A program made the position numbers and the translations under genes. A DNA stretch of 64,000 nt from Streptomyces sp. CB01635. GTDB lineage: Bacteria; Actinomycetota; Actinomycetes; Streptomycetales; Streptomycetaceae. Positions 34,099 to 42,719 of the stretch are shown in pieces. Below the pieces are notes generated by a model. The model had not been told where the DNA came from, did not search any database, and was given only the letters and a program-made list of their open reading frames with translations. The stretch's first letter is position 1; the number at the start of each line of letters is the position of its first letter. The stretch covers positions 62,001-126,000 of the forward strand of contig NZ_NNBL01000017.1 of NCBI RefSeq assembly GCF_002803065.1, read 5' to 3'.

Positions 34099-35361
34099 TC
34101 ACAACACGCCGAACAGCCGTTCCGCGTTGTGCAACGTGTGCTCCGCGACCCGCTTGCCGAGGACAAGGCCGGCCTCGTCGGCTGAGCGTGTGTGGATGCC
34201 GGAGTACACGCGGGCGTCCAGGTTGTCCTGGGACAGTTGGCGCCAGGCCGTGTAGGTGCGGGTCACGCCGGGAGCGGTGGGGCTGGTCAGCTCGAACGGG
34301 CCAGTGCGCGATCCGGTGAGCGCCGTGAGAACCGTCTCCGCCGCGCCGGCGTAGGTGTTGTGCCCGCTGGGGTAGTCGGGGTGGGCCGGCGTGATGTGCA
34401 GCGGCGTCCATTCGGGGTCGGGGTCGATGGCGCCAGCGTGGATGGCTGTAACCGGGCGCCAGCGCAGGTAGGTGTACTTGGTGTCGGACGTGGCGATCTG
34501 CGTTTCCACCAGGGCGACGTGGAACAGGGCCACCAGCCTGGCCTGTCCGGCGGTGGAATGCGGTGCTCGGGCCAGGGCAACCCGCAGCGGCTCGATGTAC
34601 AGCGTCAGAGAGGAACCGAACCAGAAGATGGCGGTCTCGGTCTGTCGCTCCGTGCGTACGGAACTATTCATGGCCCCGTACGCACGGACCTCGGCCAGGT
34701 CGGCACGGTAACGCGCGGAGTCCAGGACGGGCGGCGCCGGCAGCCGGTACTGGTCGGGGCCGACCAGCAGGAAGGGCCTGGCGATCCGGTTGCCGTACTG
34801 TGCGGCCGTGGCGTAGGCGGGCGGGGTCGGCTGCCAAACGCCCGGGGCCGCCGGCGGCACGGTGAACGGTGCGTTCACCGAGGCCGGGTCGAGGCCATCG
34901 CCCTCACGGGAGGCGAGGACCAGCCGTGCTTCTCGGGCACCGGCCGCCGCTCCCTTCGTTTTGGCCGGTCCGTCCGGAACGCGGTCCAACGTCGCGCGCA
35001 GCGCAGCGTCCAGCTCCTGAGTACGGGACGGAGCCAGGGCCACCAGGGAGTCGTGTACGGCGGACGCCAGGGCCGCGTCCTGGAAGTCGCTCCTGTCCAC
35101 TCCGAGCGGCACCTCGCGGGTGGCTCGGGCCGCCGCGAGCCAGCTGACGGCCCAGGTGCGGCTGTTGGTGATCTGAGTTGCGGCTCCGGCCGCCGAGATG
35201 GTCGTGGCGGTCGCGTCATACCAGTCGAGCACCACGGACGGGCGTGACTCCCGCTCGTCCGCCACGGCGGCCGTGGCGGACGGGACGGTGCCGGAGGCAG
35301 CCAGCAGGGCGGCCGAGCCCAGCGCCTTCAGGGCTGAGCGGCGGGTTCTGATCGGGTTCAC
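34099..35361 (-). CDS. Vanadium-dependent haloperoxidase-like (PAP2 superfamily), Tat-exported
   Basis: A 420-residue protein with a twin-arginine signal (NPIRTRRSALKALGSAALLA) and the vanadate/phosphate site in three parts: DTKYTYLRWRPVTAIHAGAI (Lys and Arg), DYPSGHNTYAGAAETVL (PSGH) and ARVYSGIHTRSADEAGLVLG (G-x-H and R-x-x-D). This is the profile of vanadium haloperoxidase/acid phosphatase relatives. GTG 35361 follows AAGGAGTATCC; the longer frame to 35577 runs through the leader peptide. A Cys-type leader 124 bases upstream suggests sulfur-responsive expression, unusual for this family. Activity as peroxidase or phosphatase cannot be decided. Confidence 0.88.
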   Translation of the reverse strand: MNPIRTRRSALKALGSAALLAASGTVPSATAAVADERESRPSVVLDWYDATATTISAAGAATQITNSRTWAVSWLAAARATREVPLGVDRSDFQDAALASAVHDSLVALAPSRTQELDAALRATLDRVPDGPAKTKGAAAGAREARLVLASREGDGLDPASVNAPFTVPPAAPGVWQPTPPAYATAAQYGNRIARPFLLVGPDQYRLPAPPVLDSARYRADLAEVRAYGAMNSSVRTERQTETAIFWFGSSLTLYIEPLRVALARAPHSTAGQARLVALFHVALVETQIATSDTKYTYLRWRPVTAIHAGAIDPDPEWTPLHITPAHPDYPSGHNTYAGAAETVLTALTGSRTGPFELTSPTAPGVTRTYTAWRQLSQDNLDARVYSGIHTRSADEAGLVLGKRVAEHTLHNAERLFGVL

Positions 35362-35485
35362 GGATACTCCTTCGCGGACGTGCGGGTGAGTGTTGTTGCC
35401 GGGGCGCACGCGCCGACCTGCACACGCTCGATATCGGAGCCAACGGCGGATGGGCATGAGGACAGCCGCGGCGATGCGGTGAGGG

Positions 35486-35572
35486 TCAGCTACACAGCGC
35501 GGCGGCGACACGCAACAGGTCAACGGCACGCCGCCGGGTGAACCGCAGAGAGATCCGCAGAGAGATCCGCAT
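35486..35572 (-). CDS. Leader peptide upstream of the haloperoxidase-like gene
   Basis: A 28-residue ORF starting at ATG 35572 with a short repeat (RISLRISLR), then FTRRRAVDLLRVAAALCS and stop. The core RRRAVDLLRV and the near-terminal Cys place it in the leader family. It is the same length (28 residues) as the leaders at 39191, 52443 and 54673. Confidence 0.8.
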   Translation of the reverse strand: MRISLRISLRFTRRRAVDLLRVAAALCS

Positions 35573-36428
35573 GACAAGGACGCTATCCGCGCCCCAATTC
35601 TTGGTCAACAAACCGGTGTTGACCGCTTGGCATTGCAACGACCGCTTCGTGTCTCCGCCATGCGCCCGTTACCCGAGGGAGCTTCACGGAGAAGCCGGAG
35701 AAGCCGGAGAAGGGGTCGTCACCTCGGCTCCTGCACCACCGGCTCGAGCAAGGCCACGTCGAACCACGCGCCGGCCGGCAGCTCGACCAGCGAGGCCCTT
35801 TCGAACACGGACCGGAACGGCCTCTCGCTGTCCGTCCACGTACTACGCGTAGATAAGGGCCGTTTCCACCCATCAGGCGGACATCTGCCGCCCATTGGAC
35901 GGCAGTTCGGACGACGCCTCCCTGATCACGGACGGTGTTCGGTGGTCAAGGTTGTTTCGGCGGGGCGGCCGTGTTCACGGTCGTACGCCTCGCGGGAGTC
36001 CGCGATGGCCTCACGGCGCCGCTCGGCCCACTTCGTCAGGTCCGTGAGCGAGCTGTACCACTCGACGGCCATGCCAGTCGCCCGGTACTCGACCTTAGGC
36101 GGCACGGTCGCGTACACCTTGCGCGACACGTGGGCTACTGCCGCACCGTCTCCACTGTCTGTCCTTCCGCACGTCTTTGAGCCCGGTCGGCCCGTCGGGC
36201 CGACGGTTCGGAAGGAACTCCATGTCCGGCCCGCACTGCGGCTTGCCGCCGAAGTCGCCGCCGTCGCGGAGAACACCGGGTTCACCCTGATCCGGCGCGG
36301 TGGACCGAGCCGCGTTCCTCATCGGCGTCGCGAGACTTCTTCCAGCAGCGGCAGCCGGTACCAAGCCGCCACGAGCTTGTCATAAATGAGCCGGAATGGC
36401 GGTCGCGCGACTATTGGTTGCCGTGAGT
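35573..36428. other. Gene-poor region with leftward protein debris
   Basis: Leftward frames show protein-like pieces without starts: SVFERASLVELPAGAWFDVA ending EPVVQEPR near 35720, and YATVPPKVEYRATGMAVEWY with KWAERRREAIADSREAYDRE (about 35940-36110). I do not recognise a family. They look like C-terminal scraps of lost genes. Confidence 0.35.
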
Positions 36429-37346
36429 ATGACCATCGGAGTAACGCTTTCACTTCAGAACCGAGTCGACAGTGCGGTGCAACTCGCGCGGGAAGCTCAC
36501 GAGGCCGGACTGCGCTCCGCGTGGTTCGGCCAGACCTTCGCGTACGACTCCCCCACACTCGCCGCGATCGTCGGCCGCGAGGTGCCGGGACTGCACGTCG
36601 GCACCGCAGCGATCCCGATCTTCGGCCGTCACCCCTTGCTTGTCTCCAGCCAGGCCCAGACGGCCCAGGCCGCGACCGGCGGCCGCTACCACCTGGGCCT
36701 CGCGCTCGGCACAAAACAGCTGACCGAAGCGGCTTTCGGTTTCCCGTACGAGCGTCCCATCGGCCGGCTCCGCGAATTCCTCACCGCCTTGCGCCAACTT
36801 CTGGAGACGGGCAACTCCGACTTCCACGGCGAGCTGCTCAACGCCACCACACCCCTGCCGGCGCAAGTACCTGGTGCCGAGCCACCGGTACCGCTCCTGG
36901 TGGCCGCCATGGGCCCGCAGGCACTGCGTGTCTCGGGTGAACTCGCGGACGGCATCCTGCCGTTGCTGGCCGGTCCGCGCGCGCTCTCCGAGCACATCGT
37001 CCCGGCCGTCACGGCCGCGGCCGAGGTAGCGGGTCGACCCGCGCCCCGGATCGTGGCGTTCGTGCCCGGCGTCGTCACCGCCGACGCCGAGACGGTACGG
37101 GAGACCGCGACCGGGACTCTCTCGTTCTACGAGCAGTTCCCCTCCTACCAGCGTGTCATCGGGCTCTCCGGCGCCACCCGGGCCGTCGACCTCGCCGTCA
37201 TCGGCGACGAGGAGACTGTCGCCGCCGAGGTGCGCCGGTACCGAGAAGCCGGGGCGACCGAGGTGGTGTTCACATCGACGGACCTGGGCGGCGAGGCGGA
37301 CCGACGCCGTACATGGAAACTACTCGGAGAGCTGGCGAACGCCTGA
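36429..37346 (+). CDS. LLM class F420-type oxidoreductase
   Basis: A 305-residue luciferase-like TIM barrel: MTIGVTLSLQNRVDSAVQLA, HEAGLRSAWFGQTFAYDSPT, VPGLHVGTAAIPIFGRHPLL, QTAQAATGGRYHLGLALGTK, PVPLLVAAMGPQALRVSGEL and ADGILPLLAGPRAL. This is close to actinobacterial LLM proteins annotated as F420-dependent (TIGR03564-like). The reducing cofactor is inferred from family. No leader peptide or strong ribosome site is seen; GTG 36423 is an alternative start. It is isolated, with remnants on both sides. Confidence 0.85.
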   Translation: MTIGVTLSLQNRVDSAVQLAREAHEAGLRSAWFGQTFAYDSPTLAAIVGREVPGLHVGTAAIPIFGRHPLLVSSQAQTAQAATGGRYHLGLALGTKQLTEAAFGFPYERPIGRLREFLTALRQLLETGNSDFHGELLNATTPLPAQVPGAEPPVPLLVAAMGPQALRVSGELADGILPLLAGPRALSEHIVPAVTAAAEVAGRPAPRIVAFVPGVVTADAETVRETATGTLSFYEQFPSYQRVIGLSGATRAVDLAVIGDEETVAAEVRRYREAGATEVVFTSTDLGGEADRRRTWKLLGELANA

Positions 37347-37399
37347 GGCGCGCCGGTGGTGCCCTTGCGAGTGCCGCTAGCGAGCAGCGCGGCGGCCTG

Positions 37400-37601
37400 G
37401 ATGCCGAGAGCCGCGAGTTCGCGTGTCCAGGCGCACCAGCAACAGGAGATGCTGCGGCTTGTCCATCGGGAGGTGGGTGAGCAGGCCGGCGAGGACGGCA
37501 CAGTCGGTGTCGAGGAACCTGGGCTTGCCGACCTGGCGCTAGAGGACCAGCAGTTGGTGTCACAACGCCAGGATCTCGATGTCATTGTTCCGCTCACTCA
37601 T
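37400..37601 (-). mobile_element. Integrase-core transposase fragment (N-terminal)
   Basis: From ATG 37601: MSERNNDIEILAL-stop-HQLLVL-stop-RQVGKPRFLDTDCAVLAGLL and THLPMDKPQHLLLLVRLD. This is the N-terminal helix-turn-helix part of the same transposase family found at 22463, 48468 and 50301, with two in-frame stops. It is inactive. Confidence 0.7.
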
Positions 37602-38238
37602 CGGCAGTAGGCACGAGAGCGCGGAGGTGTTGGTCGCGGCGAGATAGACCGGGCGAAGCAGCATTACAGATCACGAAGACGTAGATACCCTGATCAGACG
37701 AAGGCCCTGACACTAGTGGCGGACACGGCCCGGAAACTGTCGATCAAGACCGTGACCTGGGTGGATGATTCATTGGCAGCCGCAGCGTCCGCGTCTTCGA
37801 AGTCCCTGGTCCCGCGCTTTTCGCGGGTTCGTCCGTCGGCCAGCGGACCGTCTTCACGACGCTTGACCCACCAGGTGTCGCGACCCTACGCCGCCGCAGC
37901 TTCGAGGACTCGACTGGCCGGCTCCCGCGGGAGGACCCGCCGCGGATTGCCGCCCACGTGTCTCCCCTTCTGCCGGTGTTACTCAGAACACGGTGCACCC
38001 CGCCCTTCCCTATCGCCAACCGATCTTGTCCCTGCGCACACGCCGTGTCCGCTCCTTGCCGGGACGGGCCGAACTGCGCGGTGGCGGGAGGCAGTTCTGG
38101 CGGCCTTCGTCCGGGCACAGGCCCATGGCCCGCAGAGGCGGGGGCCAGCGTCGTGGCGAGTGCCGTGACCTGGTCTACAACGCGGGACCGCATCGCCGCG
38201 TCGGACACAACTCGTACGGGCCAGCCACCCGCCTGGTG
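37602..38238. other. Remnant zone before the LysR gene
   Basis: No gene is supported. It contains a 36-base motif (37752-37787) repeated in inverse orientation at 48416-48451, and a small hairpin CCCGCG-CTTTT-CGCGGG near 37811. Confidence 0.4.
37752..37787 (-). repeat. 36-base motif, inverted copy of 48416-48451
   Basis: On the minus strand it reads CGCTGCGGCTGCCAATGAAT followed by CATCCACCCAGGTCAC, identical at 32 of 36 positions to the plus-strand copy at 48416. Both copies lie upstream of fragments of the same transposase family. Confidence 0.65.
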
Positions 38239-39087
38239 TCAGCGCAGCAGGTCCCGTACGGCCTCGAAGGCGGCCGTAACGGTGGCCGGGTCCGCACCGG
38301 GGCGGGCCAGCGCGCTCATGGCGATCGGGGCGACCGAGGGCAGCCCGTCGTACGGGGTCAGGCCGTCGGGGGCGGGTCCGACCGCGGCCAGCAGAGCCAC
38401 GCCCTGGCCGGTGCGGGCGATGTCCAGAACGCCCGCCAGATAGCCGGCGTCGCCGACCACCGAGGCCGCCACGCCGTGCGCGGCGAGGGTCGCGATGGCC
38501 CGGCGCCGGATCGCGCAGGGGTCCTCGATGGCAACGAGCGGAACTGGAATGGGCGCAGTGGGCGGCGCCCAGCCGGGTGTCGCGTGCCAAGTGAGCGGCA
38601 GTCCGCCGACCGGAGTGCCCTCGGTGGCGGCGGCTTCAGTGACATACACCGCTACGTCCACGCTGCCGCGCTCCACGGCCTCGACGAGGCGTGCCGAGCG
38701 GTCGATGCGGAAGCGCACCCGGCAGCCGGGGCGCACCTCCTGGACGGCGGCGGTGAGCCGCGGCAGGAACTGGTCGGCGGCATGCTCGGTGGAACCGACG
38801 GTGACGGTGTCGCCGTCCGTGTCGAGCAGGGCTCGTACCGCCTGGTCGTGGACAGCGAGGATACGGCGGGCTTGCTCCACGAGCAGCCGCCCCTCGGGCG
38901 TGAACCGCGTACCGCGGCCCTCGCGTTCGACAACCGGGCGGCCGAGCGTCTTCTCCAGCCTGCGCACGTGCTGACTGACCGCGGACTGGCTGAGGGCGAG
39001 GGAGTCGGCCGCGCGATGGAAGCCGCCGCGGTCGGCTATCGCGGTCAGGCTGCGCAGGGCCACGATGTCGAGGACAGGTTGGGGCAT
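38239..39087 (-). CDS. LysR family regulator of the Ssu operon
   Basis: A 282-residue LysR-type protein. The N-terminal HTH is VALRSLTAIADRGGFHRAAD, SLALSQSAVSQHVRRLEKTL; the effector domain has TVTVGSTEHAADQFLPRLTA and GSVDVAVYVTEAAATEGTPV. It is divergent from the hydrolase/SseA/SsuCBA operon, with a T-N11-A palindrome in the gap. By analogy with CysB/Cbl/SsuR-type control it probably activates sulfonate uptake when sulfate or cysteine is low. The effector is unknown. Confidence 0.9.
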   Translation of the reverse strand: MPQPVLDIVALRSLTAIADRGGFHRAADSLALSQSAVSQHVRRLEKTLGRPVVEREGRGTRFTPEGRLLVEQARRILAVHDQAVRALLDTDGDTVTVGSTEHAADQFLPRLTAAVQEVRPGCRVRFRIDRSARLVEAVERGSVDVAVYVTEAAATEGTPVGGLPLTWHATPGWAPPTAPIPVPLVAIEDPCAIRRRAIATLAAHGVAASVVGDAGYLAGVLDIARTGQGVALLAAVGPAPDGLTPYDGLPSVAPIAMSALARPGADPATVTAAFEAVRDLLR

Positions 39088-39112
39088 GCGGTGACCGTAG
39101 CCCGCTTCCAGT

Positions 39113-39135
39113 ACCGATCGCGATTGCTTATCGGT
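39113..39135. promoter_or_regulatory. LysR-type operator (T-N11-A palindrome)
   Basis: ACCGAT-N11-ATCGGT is a perfect interrupted palindrome matching the LysR T-N11-A rule. It lies 26 bases upstream of the LysR start and about 55 bases before the rightward leader peptide. Confidence 0.7.
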
Positions 39136-39190
39136 TTCGATGCGGAATCGTCGTTGGACGCGATCGGTCGCGGCCGGTCATGATGAGGCC

Positions 39191-39277
39191 ATGCTTCACA
39201 CGACCGCTTCCGCTGCCTTCCTGACGCAGCGCCGAGTCATCGACTTCGGCGTGGCGAGCAGCGCGCGCTGTCGCTGA
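39191..39277 (+). CDS. Leader peptide upstream of the hydrolase-SseA-Ssu operon
   Basis: A 28-residue ORF with FLTQRRVIDFGVASSARCR before the stop. The core is looser (RRVIDFGV) but the length, position and near-terminal Cys agree with the family. The first structural gene starts 193 bases later. GATGAGGCC precedes the ATG. Confidence 0.65.
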   Translation: MLHTTASAAFLTQRRVIDFGVASSARCR

Positions 39278-39470
39278 ACTCCTGAAGAGCTCCGCGATCT
39301 CCTGAAGCGCTCCGCCGACCGTCACTGACGCGTCCGGCCCGCTGAGCCTCCTCCCTCGCATCCCTCCCGGGTCGCGTGCTGTCCGACTGACACGTGACAA
39401 CGGGTTCTGAGCAGTGCCTCGCGCCGCCATATGCCCCTGTTCCCCTGCCCCTCAAAGGAGTTGCCCCCTC

Positions 39471-40178
39471 ATGCCCACATCTCTCTCCTCCTGGAACGAA
39501 CCCGAAGGACTCGCCGCGCGCGGCACGCTGATCGTGCTGGCCGGGCGGGGCGAACACGGCGGCGTGTACGAGCGGTTCGGCCGCCGGCTCGCGTTCGACG
39601 CCTACCGCGTGCGTGCCCTCGGTGACCCGTCCGCGGACCCGTCGGTGCTCGAAGAGGCCGCCAAACTCCTCGCCGACGAGACGCTGTCCGGGCCGAAGGT
39701 GCTCGTCGGCTCGGACACCGGGGCTCGGTACGCCGCCCACCTCGCCGCCGAGCAGACGCCCGGGATCGACGCTCTGATCCTCGCCGGCCTGCCTACCGCC
39801 CCCTGGGTCGCCGGGAGCTGGGACGCCGAACTCGAGGCACGCACCGCCTGCCCCACCCACCGGGGCCGTCTCACGAACGACCCGGACTTCCGGCGCGGAT
39901 CCCTCGACGAAGCCTCGGACCTACCGGAGCTCCGCCTCGATCTCGTCCGCGTCCCGGTGCTGGCCCTGCACGGCGCGGAGGACACCGTCAGCCCCCTCGA
40001 CCAGGCGCTCAGCGCGTACGCGGGATTTGCCGGGGTGCGGACCGTCACTTTCAACAGCGGCCGCCACGACGTACTGAACGACGCGCTGCACCGCACGGCC
40101 GCCGCCACGGTCGTCCTCTTCCTGGAGCGGCTGCGCCTCTCCGCCGAACTGCCCCTGATCGCCGAGGACCTCGCATGA
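39471..40178 (+). CDS. Alpha/beta-hydrolase-fold protein
   Basis: A 235-residue protein: RGTLIVLAGRGEHGGVYERF, SGPKVLVGSDTGARYAAHLA, IDALILAGLPTAPWVAGSWD, VPVLALHGAEDTVSPLDQAL and VRTVTFNSGRHDVLNDALHR. Asp and His of the triad are visible, but the nucleophile elbow G-x-S-x-G reads G-S-D-T-G, putting Asp where Ser is usual. ATG 39471 follows AAAGGAG. It is the first gene of the operon after the leader and overlaps SseA by ATGA. It could release or hydrolyse a sulfur-compound side product; the substrate is unknown. Confidence 0.82.
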   Translation: MPTSLSSWNEPEGLAARGTLIVLAGRGEHGGVYERFGRRLAFDAYRVRALGDPSADPSVLEEAAKLLADETLSGPKVLVGSDTGARYAAHLAAEQTPGIDALILAGLPTAPWVAGSWDAELEARTACPTHRGRLTNDPDFRRGSLDEASDLPELRLDLVRVPVLALHGAEDTVSPLDQALSAYAGFAGVRTVTFNSGRHDVLNDALHRTAAATVVLFLERLRLSAELPLIAEDLA

Positions 40179-41023
40179 CAGCCCGCGTGACGACGACGGT
40201 CGCCGAGCTCGACACCCTGCTGCACTCCGACGCCCCGCCGGTGCTGCTCGACGTCCGCTGGGCGCTCGGCGATCCGCATGGCCGCGTCCACTATGCGGCC
40301 GGGCACATCCCTGGTGCGGTGTACGTCGATCTGGACACCGAGCTGGCCGCGCCGCCGAGCCCGACCGGTGGCCGTCATCCGCTGCCGGACCTTGCGGATC
40401 TGCAGGCCGCCGCGCGGGGGTGGGGCGTGCGGGCCGGGCGGCCGGTCGTGGTGTACGACGACTCGGGGAACACGGCCGCGGCTCGGGCGTGGTGGCTGCT
40501 GCGCTACGCCGGCGTGGCCGACGTGACACTCCTGGACGGGGCGTTGAGTGCCTGGCGCTCGGCCGGGCAGCCCCTGGAGTCCGGTGCGCCCGCCGATCAG
40601 GCGCCGGGTGACATCGTTTTGCGTCCGGGCGGGCTGCCGGTCACCGACGCGGACGGTGCCGCCGAACTCGTCGCGAGGGGGCTCCTGTTGGATGCCCGAG
40701 CGGCCGAGCGGTACCGGGGTGAAGTGGAGCCGGTGGACCCGCGTGCGGGCCACATCCCGGGCGCGGTCTCCGCGCCGACCGGGGAGAACCTCGCGGCCGA
40801 CGGGACCTTCCTGCCCGCCGAGGTGCTGCGCAAGAGGTTCGCGAGCAGGGGCGCCGCCGAAGCCGCCCGCGTCGGCGTCTACTGCGGCTCCGGCGTCACC
40901 GCCGCCCATCAGATCGCCGCGCTGGCCCTGGCCGGTTTCGACGCGACGCTCTTCCCAGGTTCCTGGTCCTCCTGGTCCGCCGATCCCGCACGTCCCGCCG
41001 TGACCGGCCCCCTGCCGTCCTGA
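40175..41023 (+). CDS. sseA: Double-rhodanese sulfurtransferase (SseA-like)
   Basis: A 282-residue protein with two rhodanese domains. The N-domain has LLDVRWALGDPHGRVHYAAG, HIPGAVYVDLDTELA; the C-domain has LLLDARAAERYRGEVEPVDP, RAGHIPGAVSAPTGENLAAD and the active Cys in RVGVYCGSGVTAAHQIAALA. It moves sulfane sulfur between thiosulfate or mercaptopyruvate and acceptors such as cyanide or thiols. It is coupled to the hydrolase (ATGA) and 27 bases before the permease gene. A decayed paralogue is at 33399. It probably handles sulfur released by the operon's monooxygenase. Confidence 0.92.
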   Translation: MTARVTTTVAELDTLLHSDAPPVLLDVRWALGDPHGRVHYAAGHIPGAVYVDLDTELAAPPSPTGGRHPLPDLADLQAAARGWGVRAGRPVVVYDDSGNTAAARAWWLLRYAGVADVTLLDGALSAWRSAGQPLESGAPADQAPGDIVLRPGGLPVTDADGAAELVARGLLLDARAAERYRGEVEPVDPRAGHIPGAVSAPTGENLAADGTFLPAEVLRKRFASRGAAEAARVGVYCGSGVTAAHQIAALALAGFDATLFPGSWSSWSADPARPAVTGPLPS

Positions 41024-41049
41024 GGCGACGCGAGAGGAATTCCCCCATC

Positions 41050-41958
41050 ATGACGACAAAACCGATCGGTCTGACGGCCACAGCGCCGCCGGATGAAGAC
41101 GACCCCACACCCGAGATCGACATCGCGCCCTCGAAGGGGGCGCCCGCACCGCGCGTCATCATCCGCGGCACCGCGCGCACGGCCCGCCGTCTTACCGTTC
41201 CCCGCTCGGTACGCCGTGCCGCAGGGCCCGCGGGTCTCGTACTCCTCTGGCTTCTGACGTCGACCACCGGCGTACTCCCCGAGTCCGTGCTCGCCTCGCC
41301 CATGGACGTGCTGGATCAGGCCGTCGAACTGACGAAGAGCGGCGAACTCCCCAGCGCCATCGCCGCGTCGGGACGCCGGGCCGCCACCGGCTTCCTCATC
41401 GGTGCGGTGATCGCGCTGAGCCTGTCCCTGCTGGCCGGTCTCTTCCGGCTCGGGGAGGACGTCATCGACTCCTCGATGGGCATGTTCCGGGCGATCCCCT
41501 GGGTGGGTCTCATCCCCCTGTTCATCGTCTGGTTCGGCATCGAGGAGACCCCGAAGATCGCGCTGGTCGCGCTCGGCGTGACCTATCCGCTGTACTTCAA
41601 CATCTACGGCGGCATCCGCTCCACCGACTCCCAACTCGTCGAGGCCGCACGGATGATGGGCCTCAGCAGGCTGGGCCTGATCCGGTACGTCATCCTGCCC
41701 AGCGCGCTGCCCGGAGCGCTGGTGGGTCTGCGGTACGCGCTCTCCACCGCCTGGCTGGCGCTCGTCTTCGCCGAGCAGGTCAATGCCGACGCCGGGCTCG
41801 GCTACCTGATGAGCAACGCCCAGCAATACTTCCGCACGGACATCATCGTGCTCTGCCTCGTCGTGTACGCGCTGCTCGGTCTCGCCTGTGACTTCGCCGT
41901 ACGCATCCTCTCGCGCCGGCTGCTGACCTGGCGATCCAACTTCGACGGCGAGGCCTGA
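41050..41958 (+). CDS. ssuC: Aliphatic sulfonate ABC transporter permease
   Basis: A 302-residue permease with a long cytoplasmic N-tail and about six helices: AGPAGLVLLWLLTSTTGVLP, GFLIGAVIALSLSLLAGLF, AIPWVGLIPLFIVWFGIEET and KIALVALGVTYPLYFNIYGG. The EAA loop is EAARMMGLSRLGLIRYVILP and the end reads DIIVLCLVVYALLGLACDFA. This is the SsuC/TauC/NrtB type that imports sulfonates, taurine or nitrate; the operon decides for sulfonates. It is two bases from the ATPase gene. Confidence 0.93.
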   Translation: MTTKPIGLTATAPPDEDDPTPEIDIAPSKGAPAPRVIIRGTARTARRLTVPRSVRRAAGPAGLVLLWLLTSTTGVLPESVLASPMDVLDQAVELTKSGELPSAIAASGRRAATGFLIGAVIALSLSLLAGLFRLGEDVIDSSMGMFRAIPWVGLIPLFIVWFGIEETPKIALVALGVTYPLYFNIYGGIRSTDSQLVEAARMMGLSRLGLIRYVILPSALPGALVGLRYALSTAWLALVFAEQVNADAGLGYLMSNAQQYFRTDIIVLCLVVYALLGLACDFAVRILSRRLLTWRSNFDGEA

Positions 41959-41960
41959 CA

Positions 41961-42719
41961 ATGACCGCCTCTGTTCTCAACAGCGTAGAGATCCGCGGGC
42001 TTTCACGCGCCTTCGACGGCCACACCGTCCTGCACGATCTCGACCTCGACATCCGCGAGGGCGAGTTCGTGGCCCTGCTCGGCCACAGCGGCTGCGGCAA
42101 GTCGACCCTGCTGCGCATCCTCGCCGGGCTCGACGACGAGATCGGCGGCGAGGTCACCGTGCCCGAGCGGCGCAGCGCCGCCTTCCAGTCACCCCGGCTG
42201 CTCCCCTGGCTGAAGGTGTGGCGCAACGTCATCCTCGGGCTGCCCGGACGGCCCGACCGCACGCTCGCCGAGCGGGCACTGGACGAGGTCGGCATCGCGG
42301 AGCGGGCAGCCGTCTGGCCGAAGACTCTCTCCGGAGGTCAGGCCCAGCGTGTCTCGCTGGCACGCGCTCTCGTCCGCGAGCCCGAGCTCCTGCTCCTCGA
42401 CGAGCCGTTCGGCGCGCTGGACGCGCTGACCCGGGGCAGGGTGCAGCAGCTGGTCGCCGAGCTGTGGCAGCGGCACGGCTGCGCGATCCTCCTGGTCACG
42501 CATGACGTGGAGGAGGCGCTGCTGCTCGCCGACCGTGTTCTCGTGATGGACGAGGGGCGCATCGCCCACGACCTCACCGTCGACCTGCCCCGCCCCCGGG
42601 ATCTCACCGCGCCCGAGTTCGTCACCCTCCGCGCCCGCCTCCTCGGATGGCTCGGCGTTATCCACACCAACGCTCCGGCCGACGCCGGCACCCGTACCCC
42701 CGAAGGGATCCCCTCGTGA
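41961..42719 (+). CDS. ssuB: Aliphatic sulfonate ABC transporter ATPase
   Basis: A 252-residue ATPase. Walker A is LLGHSGCGKSTLLRI, the Q-loop AAFQSPRLLPWLKV, the signature LSGGQAQRVSLARALV, Walker B ELLLLDEPFGALDAL, and the switch His is in ILLVTHDVEEALLLAD. The short length and AFQSPRLLPW fit SsuB/TauB. It energises import through the permease encoded directly upstream. Its stop overlaps the GTG of the binding-protein gene (GTGA at 42716). Confidence 0.94.
   Translation: MTASVLNSVEIRGLSRAFDGHTVLHDLDLDIREGEFVALLGHSGCGKSTLLRILAGLDDEIGGEVTVPERRSAAFQSPRLLPWLKVWRNVILGLPGRPDRTLAERALDEVGIAERAAVWPKTLSGGQAQRVSLARALVREPELLLLDEPFGALDALTRGRVQQLVAELWQRHGCAILLVTHDVEEALLLADRVLVMDEGRIAHDLTVDLPRPRDLTAPEFVTLRARLLGWLGVIHTNAPADAGTRTPEGIPS

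Noticed and set aside
37811-37827. Hairpin CCCGCG-CTTTT-CGCGGG as a terminator
   Set aside because: There is no supported gene ending near it, so it is not listed as a feature.
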